A stretch of DNA of 8,997 nucleotides from Bacteroides_F sp964482605 (GTDB lineage Bacteria > Bacillota > Clostridia > Lachnospirales > Lachnospiraceae). Both the position numbers and the translations under genes were made by a program. The notes beneath the pieces were generated by a model. The model ran no database searches and was not told the origin of the DNA. It worked only from the letters and a program-made list of their open reading frames with translations. The stretch is taken from assembly GCA_964482605.1 (NCBI GenBank), contig CAYZYS010000087.1:1-8997 (forward strand), given 5' to 3'. Shown one piece after another: positions 1-5,053 of the stretch (positions are counted from its first letter, which is position 1; each line of letters starts with the position of its first letter).

Positions 1-213
1 AACCCGGTGAATCCGTTTACTGGCAACCTTATATCCAATGCTGAAAAGTATTCAGGAGACCAAAGAATTACAACTGCAAGCAAGTATAATGTTTTATATA
101 ATAACGGTAATGTCTTTGATGTTAGCTCAGGTGTGTCATCTGAAACCGGTTTATGGTATGATGTTGGTACCAATATGTTTGACAGTTCACATTGGAAGCT
201 TGTTAATGAATAG
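1..213 (+). CDS. 3' end of a gene for an unidentified, probably extracellular or pilin-like protein (5' truncated by window edge)
   Basis: An open frame runs from the first base to a TAG stop at 211-213, giving the last 70 residues of a protein whose start lies upstream of the window. The visible part is rich in Asn, Ser, Thr, Gly and Tyr, has few charged residues, no cysteine and no membrane segment, and ends ...SSHWKLVNE. This composition fits a secreted or surface-exposed C-terminal region. The fragment opens with a NPVNPFTG stretch, which resembles the Asn-Pro-(Phe/Tyr)-Thr-Gly loops found in some pseudopilins of Firmicutes. That resemblance is weak, so the pilin idea is only an inference. 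Codon use is visibly A+T-rich (many aat, tat, ttt, ata) and unlike the G/C-ending codons of the Nudix gene downstream. No terminator with a T tract follows it. A Met at position 7 is internal and lacks a ribosome binding site, so it is not taken as a start. Confidence 0.6.
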   Translation, partial: NPVNPFTGNLISNAEKYSGDQRITTASKYNVLYNNGNVFDVSSGVSSETGLWYDVGTNMFDSSHWKLVNE

Positions 214-317
214 AGGAAGATAATTGCAATAATTCAGCCTGAATATTAAAGAGTGATTTTAAAAACGTCGTGCATTGTGCATAACGCAACATCAGGATGT
301 ATATCATTTGAGATAAG

Positions 318-353
318 GTTGGGTATAAAGTTGGGAAAACGGTTGGGAATAAA
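318..353. repeat. Three tandem 12-bp units sharing GTTGGG
   Basis: The hexamer GTTGGG starts at 318, 330 and 342, exactly 12 bp apart, and each copy is followed by an A-rich half (tataaa, aaaacg, aataaa). The array lies just upstream of the Nudix promoter, between 23 and 58 bp before its -35 element. Such spacing could present a series of protein-binding sites, but no regulator is recognised. The stretch can be read as Arg/Lys-Leu-Gly-Ile-Lys repeats in one frame, yet that frame has no ribosome binding site or gene-like context. Confidence 0.55.
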
Positions 354-375
354 ATGGCCATTCCCTTGCGGAAAA

Positions 376-404
376 TTGACATCCCCATCAATTGGATGTA
401 CAAT
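376..404 (+). promoter_or_regulatory. Sigma-A type promoter of the Nudix gene with an internal dyad
   Basis: A perfect -35 hexamer TTGACA (376-381) and a -10 hexamer TACAAT (399-404, 5 of 6 consensus) are separated by 17 bp. Transcription would start near 411, giving a leader of about 30 nt before the ATG at 440. An inverted repeat, ACATCC (379-384) and GGATGT (394-399) with a 9-nt centre, spans the spacer and overlaps both hexamers, so it may be an operator. A related palindrome, ACATC-AG-GATGT, sits upstream at 289-300. Confidence 0.75.
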
Positions 405-439
405 GACCCCGATTGACACTAAAACACAAGGGGGAAATT

Positions 440-1096
440 ATGGGAAGAGCCACATATGTAAGTATTAAGAAGCAAACTGAGAATAAATTTTTAAATATGT
501 ATGAAATGGATGCCGTTGACACAAAAGGTAAGCATTTTCCGTATTATTTTGCGACAAGGAAGTCGGACGGGGAGCTTGTGTGCCAGACGGACGAACAAAC
601 CGAGGTTAAGCCGGACGGGGTGGTAATATATGCTGTCAATAAGGACGCAGGGGGCGGGGGCAGGCTTGTGCTGGTGCGCCAGTACCGTTATCCCCTTAAC
701 CGGTACATATATGAGCTTCCGGCAGGGCTTATAGATGGCAGGGAGACACCGGGGGAGGCAGCGGTAAGGGAGCTTCGTGAGGAGACGGGGTTTTCCTTTT
801 CGGAGTATTGCGGCGGCAGCCCAGGGCTTCGCAGGGTATTTTACCAGGCACAGGGGCTTTGTGACGAGTGCAATGCACTTGTGTTTGGCTATGCAAAGGG
901 TACTGCGTCAGATAAGGACAGGGAATCATCCGAGGATATCACGGTTGTGCTTGCCGACAGGCGGGAGGCGCTTAGAATCCTTGAAAATGAAGAGGTGTCA
1001 ATCAGGTGTGCCTATATGCTTATGAATTTCATCCACGCGGTTGATGGGGATGAATTTGGTTTTTTGGATGCGCCGGAGGGACTTAAGGGGAGGTAG
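440..1096 (+). CDS. Nudix hydrolase, ADP-ribose pyrophosphatase type
   Basis: This 218-residue protein belongs to the Nudix superfamily and most resembles ADP-ribose pyrophosphatases, which split ADP-ribose to AMP and ribose 5-phosphate in the cytoplasm. The Nudix box is complete at residues 96-118: G96, five residues, E102, seven residues, then R110-E111-L112-R113-E114-E115-T116-G117-F118. The Glu residues of the REXXEE core bind the catalytic metal. The preceding strand LVLVRQYRYPLNRYIYELPAG (residues 76-96) is typical of the ADP-ribose subgroup. The ATG at 440 is chosen because a strong AAGGGGG site lies about 5 nt upstream; an upstream in-frame TTG at 413 would overlap that site. The gene has its own promoter and terminator, so it is probably monocistronic. 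Substrate preference cannot be settled from sequence alone. No defect is seen. Confidence 0.92.
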   Translation: MGRATYVSIKKQTENKFLNMYEMDAVDTKGKHFPYYFATRKSDGELVCQTDEQTEVKPDGVVIYAVNKDAGGGGRLVLVRQYRYPLNRYIYELPAGLIDGRETPGEAAVRELREETGFSFSEYCGGSPGLRRVFYQAQGLCDECNALVFGYAKGTASDKDRESSEDITVVLADRREALRILENEEVSIRCAYMLMNFIHAVDGDEFGFLDAPEGLKGR

Positions 1097-1120
1097 TGGC
1101 TACCTCCCCTTTCAATTTTG
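1085..1120 (+). terminator. Intrinsic terminator of the Nudix gene, overlapping its stop codon
   Basis: A perfect 12-bp stem is formed by 1085-1096 and 1100-1111 around a 3-nt loop (tgg), followed by the T-rich run ttcaatttt. The left arm contains the last codons and the TAG stop of the gene. In the other orientation the hairpin lacks a T tract, so it would be a weaker terminator for the convergent TPM gene. Confidence 0.85.
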
Positions 1121-1135
1121 TAAGCCTTGATGCCA

Positions 1136-1166
1136 CACGAGAAACTGCATTCGCAGCTTTCTCGTG
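1136..1166. repeat. Hairpin element, possible dispersed REP-like repeat
   Basis: CACGAGAAACTGC (1136-1148) pairs with GCAG-C-TTTCTCGTG (1153-1166) around the loop attc, leaving a single bulged C at 1157. No T tract follows on either strand, which argues against an intrinsic terminator. It lies between two convergent genes. The loop-side bases cattcgcag can also pair with ctgcgaaatg at 1186-1195, giving an alternative fold. Similar hairpins are often dispersed intergenic repeats; only one copy is in this window. Confidence 0.5.
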
Positions 1167-1200
1167 GGCTCTCCGACGATGAGCGTCTGCGAAATGGGGA

Positions 1201-2154
1201 TTAAAATGAATGTCCGCCACCGCCGCCGCTGCTGCCCCCGCCACCACCGCCGCCGCCACCGCCGCTGGAGCTGTCGGAGGATTGCGGTGAGTAACGCCTT
1301 GTGGTGCTGACGTGACGTACCTGTGGTGAGGTTATGTGTGTGTTCACGTGGAGCTTGCTGATGATTTCACGCCGCTGTGCCTTGCCGTTAGAGGTAGTCA
1401 GCTTGGCTATGAAAAAGTTGGCAAGCATTGCCAGTGCAACGGCAATCAGCGCATTTCCAATGTATTTCATTGGCTGTGCGATTCGCTGTCCCTTGAAAAG
1501 CTGCAATTCCTGTGAGTATACCTTGTATGCGCATGAGTAGTAGTCGGCAGCGGATGCAAGCTTGTACACGTTGTCCGTGATGGTGTCAGCGTAGCTTGTC
1601 GTAAGCACCGTGTACATATAGCCGTCGCTGAATATCCATATGTTCCTGTTTTTCATGTCTATGAGGAACACCGTGCCGCTATCCGTGCCAAATGTGGAAT
1701 GATAGTATTGTCTGGCGTAGCTTGACGTGGATGAGGACGTGGGGAAGTAGGTTGTCTTGAAGCCCACGTTGCCATACTGCGACAGCTCCGTCATGATTTC
1801 CAATAGCGATGCTTCCTCTGAATCAGTAAGTAAATCCGCATCATCGCTTATCAGGACACGGTATCCGTACTGTGTGGTTATTTCCGTGTCTGAATTGAGG
1901 CCGCTGTCTGTTGTGCCAGCTGACACGGAGCTAGCCGCTGTATCGGAGCCGCTGAGGCTGCTTCCTGTTGTGCCGGTCGACACAGCATATGTTGATGAGC
2001 TGGAGCTTGTGCTGCTTTTGGTTGAATGGCTGGTTGCAATTAGTATGGCTAATGCAACCTGGAGTATGCATGAAACGGCAATGATTGATATGCATATCAA
2101 AAATGTTCGATGCAGCAATGTTCTTGAGTGTTTTTTTGGCGTGGTATTACGCAC
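1201..2154 (-). CDS. TPM-domain membrane protein with glycine-rich C-terminal tail
   Basis: From the chosen GTG start this is a 317-residue protein. Order of parts: a short basic N-terminus, a membrane helix (about 17-41), a Ser/Thr-rich linker (42-95), a TPM-type domain (about 99-225, once called DUF477), a second membrane helix (about 232-250), then a basic stretch and a tail with long glycine runs (298-314) ending HSF. TPM domains occur in membrane-anchored proteins linked to envelope maintenance; some plant and bacterial members have phosphatase activity or act in photosystem repair, but the role here is unknown. With two helices the TPM domain would lie outside the cell and the glycine tail inside. 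Its start overlaps the end of the zinc-ribbon gene by 8 nt, so the two are probably translated together. A TTG at 2178 and an ATG at 2160 are other in-frame starts, judged less likely from the ribosome binding site position. Confidence 0.82.
   Translation of the reverse strand: MRNTTPKKHSRTLLHRTFLICISIIAVSCILQVALAILIATSHSTKSSTSSSSSTYAVSTGTTGSSLSGSDTAASSVSAGTTDSGLNSDTEITTQYGYRVLISDDADLLTDSEEASLLEIMTELSQYGNVGFKTTYFPTSSSTSSYARQYYHSTFGTDSGTVFLIDMKNRNIWIFSDGYMYTVLTTSYADTITDNVYKLASAADYYSCAYKVYSQELQLFKGQRIAQPMKYIGNALIAVALAMLANFFIAKLTTSNGKAQRREIISKLHVNTHITSPQVRHVSTTRRYSPQSSDSSSGGGGGGGGGGSSGGGGGHSF
1213..1263 (-). repeat. GGN-codon run encoding the polyglycine tail
   Basis: The minus strand carries two long runs of GGN codons (10 and 5 glycines) split by Ser-Ser-Gly-type residues, seen on the plus strand as repeated gcc/acc triplets. 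Copy-number change here would add or remove glycines without a frameshift. Confidence 0.75.
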
Positions 2155-3604
2155 GGTCATCACCTCCCTTGTTGCCAAATGCGGGAAGCGGTCTTGTCAC
2201 AAGCAGGTTGTGTCTTTTTATCAGGCTTGTCAGCACAATGAATTCCATCACCATGCCGATGATGATTCCACAGTAGTACCAGGCATCATTTATCGGATGC
2301 GTGGCATACAGGGCGATGTATATGAATATCGGCACCACAAGGCCAAGGTTCACAATGCCGTCGCCCTTGCCGGTTTTCTCCATGGCAAGCCGCTGGGAGG
2401 TTTTAAGCGGCTTTTTCTTTGATGCCACCCCCCTGTCATCGGAATTGTTTTCCTTCCTTTTGAGCAGGATTGATTCTGAATTATATGTAATGAGCGTGAT
2501 GACGTTGATGACGAGGCACAGCGCCATTGTGGCAGCAGGCTTAAATGTGAACATCATGTTCAGCAGAACGAATATCACCACAGCCAGAATCCCGGTAAAT
2601 ATGGAATATCTGGTGATGTCAATCGGCAGGTCGGCGGATATTTTTCCCGTCTGGCCGTTTACCGTTGCATACGCAATGCGGTCCTTGTTGCGGTAGGACA
2701 TGAACCAGGTCGGGAACAGGCAGGATTCCGAGGACGCACAGGTGGTGTTGAAGTGGGAATCCATGTTGCCGGGCTTGGTTATTCCGTATCCGTGAAATGT
2801 TGGAATCCTCTTTATCTGGTTAAATGTTTCCGTGTTTGCAAGGTCTTTCGCATCACGCTCATACAGCTTGCTTTCCACATCAGGTGAATCTGCATAGAAG
2901 CCGCTAAGGTATGCAGGGATGTAGGTTTCAAGCGCGGTCACGTCATATGGTGCAATTCTTTCGCTTATGCTGTCGGCAAAGTCCGAGGCGGCATCATGAG
3001 CGAATCCGTCATAGTCATTGTCAATGTTCACGGTCAGGTCATAATGGTCGGTGATTATGTAGTCACCGCTTCGGTGGCTCTTTTCCCCACTCAGGTGTGC
3101 GGTATAATTTTTTTGCTTTATGCGGTATATCCAGTATGGCATGTAAATTCCGCGGAAGCCGTCGATGAAGGAGGCGTCCTTTAGCGCCTTTGGTGCAAAT
3201 ATTGCCATGCGTGCCCTGCGCTGGTATGATTTTTTGCAGTCCTCCTTTGTTATCTTGAAGGGCAGTATGTACATTGGCTTTTTTTCCTTGGTGATTCTTG
3301 CCTCAAGCACCGTTGGCGTGCCGCAGAAGCTGCAAAAGCCCGATATGGTGTTGTCCATGGTGTAGATTGAGCCTCCGCACTGGGGGCACACAAAGCGTGT
3401 CACCTCCTCAACGGTGGCGTCATTTTTTTCGCTGCCTTTGGCGTTGGTGCTTTCGGTGCTGTCAGCTTCATCCCTGACAGGCTCGGCATTTTTCTGGTCA
3501 GTGACCTTCCGCGGGTCATACAGTGAGCCGCAGAAATCACATTTCATGTGTTGTGAGGCGATGTCAAACTTGAGCGCACCGCCGCATCCAGGACATGGAT
3601 ACAT
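2147..3604 (-). CDS. Double zinc-ribbon, multi-pass membrane protein of unknown function
   Basis: This 485-residue protein starts with two zinc ribbons. The first has C4-x2-C7 and C22-x2-C25, the second C73-x2-C76 and C91-x2-C94, joined by an acidic, polar linker (about 35-68). A soluble region (about 105-330) follows, containing the ILPFKIT, YMPYWIYR and FPTWFMSYR...NGQTGK elements seen in Firmicute membrane proteins often annotated as TFIIB-type zinc-ribbon proteins. About four hydrophobic segments end the protein (around 335-353, 356-374, 417-434 and 443-463), with a Lys-rich loop (380-412) between the second and third. The N-terminal ribbons would be cytoplasmic. Zinc binding is well supported by the spacing of the eight cysteines; the biological role is not known, and a transcription-factor role is unlikely for an integral membrane protein. 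The ATG at 3604 has an AGGGGGAG site 5-6 nt upstream. It is the middle gene of a three-gene unit. Confidence 0.82.
   Translation of the reverse strand: MYPCPGCGGALKFDIASQHMKCDFCGSLYDPRKVTDQKNAEPVRDEADSTESTNAKGSEKNDATVEEVTRFVCPQCGGSIYTMDNTISGFCSFCGTPTVLEARITKEKKPMYILPFKITKEDCKKSYQRRARMAIFAPKALKDASFIDGFRGIYMPYWIYRIKQKNYTAHLSGEKSHRSGDYIITDHYDLTVNIDNDYDGFAHDAASDFADSISERIAPYDVTALETYIPAYLSGFYADSPDVESKLYERDAKDLANTETFNQIKRIPTFHGYGITKPGNMDSHFNTTCASSESCLFPTWFMSYRNKDRIAYATVNGQTGKISADLPIDITRYSIFTGILAVVIFVLLNMMFTFKPAATMALCLVINVITLITYNSESILLKRKENNSDDRGVASKKKPLKTSQRLAMEKTGKGDGIVNLGLVVPIFIYIALYATHPINDAWYYCGIIIGMVMEFIVLTSLIKRHNLLVTRPLPAFGNKGGDDRA
2155..2170 (-). promoter_or_regulatory. Ribosome binding site that decides the TPM gene start
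   Basis: On the minus strand AAGGGAGGTGAT matches the 3' end of 16S rRNA over GGAGGTGAT. The GGAGG core (2167-2163) is 8 nt from the GTG at 2154 but only 2 nt from the ATG at 2160, so the GTG is favoured. The site lies inside the last codons of the zinc-ribbon gene, which supports translational coupling. Confidence 0.6.
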
Positions 3605-3628
3605 GTTTTCTCCCCCTTATTCATAAAA

Positions 3629-3651
3629 CCCCACCACATTGTGTGGTGGGG
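3629..3651 (-). terminator. Hairpin between first and second genes of the membrane cassette (possible attenuating terminator)
   Basis: A perfect 9-bp stem, CCCCACCAC with GTGGTGGGG, and a 5-nt loop lie 7 nt beyond the stop of the small membrane protein. On the minus strand it is followed by TTTTATG, a short T tract. It may reduce transcription of the two downstream genes or protect the upstream message from decay. The ribosome binding site for the zinc-ribbon gene begins shortly after, so full termination here would leave that gene without an evident promoter. Confidence 0.6.
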
Positions 3652-3658
3652 AAAATTC

Positions 3659-4186
3659 TCAATTCTTCTTTTTCTTCTTTGCCTTGGTTTTGGATTCTTC
3701 CTCCTGGCGGCGCTTCATATCCTCGTCCACGGTTTTCCTTGCCTTTGCCTGCAGCTTGGAAAAGAAGCCCTTTTTCTTGGCAGGAGGCGGGGCTGTCTTG
3801 CCGCCGCGCACTGACTTAAGGCCCACGATGTAGATTCCGCTTACCTCGACCTTGACCTCAGCCTTCACGGGAAGCTGGTCGAATACCGCATTGTCAGCGA
3901 TGAGCGTCATTATTTTAGGTCCAATCTTTGCCTTTACAATTGGAAGCTTTGTCCTCTGCATGTACTTTGGAGCCTGGTCCATGACGATTTTGGGAAGGTT
4001 CGCCTCCGACATTTTCATTATCTTTTTGTCGATGATGAGCATTGTCATATCCTGCTTTGCCGCATCAATCTGCTGTTGCTGTTCCGCCTGCCTTTTGCGC
4101 AGCTTGTTGCCCACGATTATCAGGGCGACAAGGAGTGCCACAAGGACAAGGACAATTACGAGTGCCACGATTGCACCTGTTGACAT
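3659..4186 (-). CDS. Small single-span membrane protein with Lys-rich C-terminus, function unknown
   Basis: The product has 175 residues and is not recognised as a named family. A strongly hydrophobic helix (about 5-26) with few charges before it and a basic stretch after it (NKLRKRQ) predicts an N-out, C-in anchor. A Gln-rich, possibly coiled-coil segment (32-46) leads to a small conserved-looking domain (about 48-128) that includes the LPIVKAKIGPKIMTLIAD and VKVEVSGIYIVGLKS stretches, likely beta-rich at its end. The last 45 residues are disordered and very basic, with PPPAKKKGFF and a closing run of lysines, suited to binding acidic lipid head groups or nucleic acid. The ATG has a GGAGG site 8 nt upstream. 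It is the first gene of the unit with the zinc-ribbon and TPM proteins, which suggests that the three work together at the membrane; this is inference from position only. Confidence 0.75.
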   Translation of the reverse strand: MSTGAIVALVIVLVLVALLVALIIVGNKLRKRQAEQQQQIDAAKQDMTMLIIDKKIMKMSEANLPKIVMDQAPKYMQRTKLPIVKAKIGPKIMTLIADNAVFDQLPVKAEVKVEVSGIYIVGLKSVRGGKTAPPPAKKKGFFSKLQAKARKTVDEDMKRRQEEESKTKAKKKKKN

Positions 4187-4237
4187 GTGTGTATTCCTCC
4201 GTAATCCTATTAAATGTGACGATAGCCGTACTTATTA

Positions 4238-4266
4238 TTTATACACCATATGGTTTGATGAAACAA
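4238..4266 (-). promoter_or_regulatory. Promoter of the three-gene membrane cassette
   Basis: On the minus strand a -35-like TTGTTT (4266-4261, first three bases match) is 17 bp from a -10 TATAAA (4243-4238, 5 of 6). The spacer holds a 10-bp palindrome, ACCATATGGT (4245-4254), which could be an operator. The site lies just beyond the stop codon of the acyltransferase gene, so read-through from that gene is also possible. Confidence 0.5.
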
Positions 4267-4275
4267 GATGTTTTT

Positions 4276-5007
4276 TCACACAAGCCGTTGATTCCGCTCA
4301 TATATTTCAAGCATTTGCTCCCGCACCATTGACGGAAGCGCCTTCATTTCCTCACGGCTCATGTCCTTGACCTCTATTGGCTTGCCAAATTCAATCACGG
4401 TGTGTCCGCCCCTGACCCTCGGCAGGTGGTCCTCAAATAGTGCCGAGGTGTTGTTCTGTACTACCGGCACGATTTTGCAGCCGGATTTTTCAGCCATCTT
4501 GAAGCTGCCGCCCTTGAAGGGCATTATCCCGTCCCCCGTGTTTCTTGTGCCCTCAGGGAACACCGTGATGGAAATGCCGTTTTTAATCTGGTCGATGGCT
4601 GTGAGTATGGTCTTCATGCCCTGCTTTACATCCGCCCTGTCCAGAAACAGGCAGTGCAGCAGCACCATCCAGGTTGAAAGCACGGGAACTTTGCGGATTG
4701 CCTTCTTGGAAATGTAACCTGTAAGCCCTGGCAGCATTGAGTAGGAGATAATCACGTCGTAGAAGCTTCTGTGATTACCCACGAACAGCACCGCCTCGTC
4801 CCTGGGGATGTTCTCATAGCCAATGACGGTGGTTTTCGCCCCCGTGATGAACAGGACAACCTTGAACGCACCCTGTACAATCCTGAGTGAGCTTATGTCC
4901 CTTGCCCTCGGGCTGAATTTTCCAATTATCCATTCCACAAGGAAAAGTGGAATGCTTATTATGAAAAATATGGCGAGAAATAATATTATGATGATTAATC
5001 GTATCAT
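4276..5007 (-). CDS. PlsC-type 1-acyl-sn-glycerol-3-phosphate acyltransferase
   Basis: This 243-residue protein is a lysophosphatidic acid acyltransferase family member, which adds the second acyl chain during phosphatidic acid synthesis at the inner face of the membrane. An N-terminal hydrophobic helix (about 2-24) anchors it. The catalytic HX4D motif is NHRSFYD with H79 and D84. Motif II appears as FLDRAD (121-126), motif III as FPEGTR (150-155), which binds the glycerol phosphate, and motif IV as IVPVV (179-183). All key residues are present and the length is normal. The ATG at 5007 follows a GGAGG site at a 10-nt spacing. It begins 46 nt after the penicillin-binding protein gene with no terminator between, so the two are likely co-transcribed. 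Substrate may be an acyl-acyl carrier protein or acyl phosphate-derived lipid; the symbol plsC is plausible but other paralogues of this family exist in such genomes. Confidence 0.9.
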   Translation of the reverse strand: MIRLIIIILFLAIFFIISIPLFLVEWIIGKFSPRARDISSLRIVQGAFKVVLFITGAKTTVIGYENIPRDEAVLFVGNHRSFYDVIISYSMLPGLTGYISKKAIRKVPVLSTWMVLLHCLFLDRADVKQGMKTILTAIDQIKNGISITVFPEGTRNTGDGIMPFKGGSFKMAEKSGCKIVPVVQNNTSALFEDHLPRVRGGHTVIEFGKPIEVKDMSREEMKALPSMVREQMLEIYERNQRLV

Positions 5008-5053
5008 CCTGTGTCATCCTCCGTGAAATTACATTGTGTGTTAAGTCCTTGTG

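Noticed and set aside
1757..2422. Long plus-strand frame of 221 codons
   Set aside because: It lies opposite the TPM and zinc-ribbon genes, whose domains are clear, and its translation shows no family-like motif.
3852..4370. Plus-strand frame of 172 codons across the small membrane gene and the adjacent gap
   Set aside because: It is antisense to the Lys-tailed protein gene and the acyltransferase end, and the hydrophobic look is a by-product of the opposite strand.
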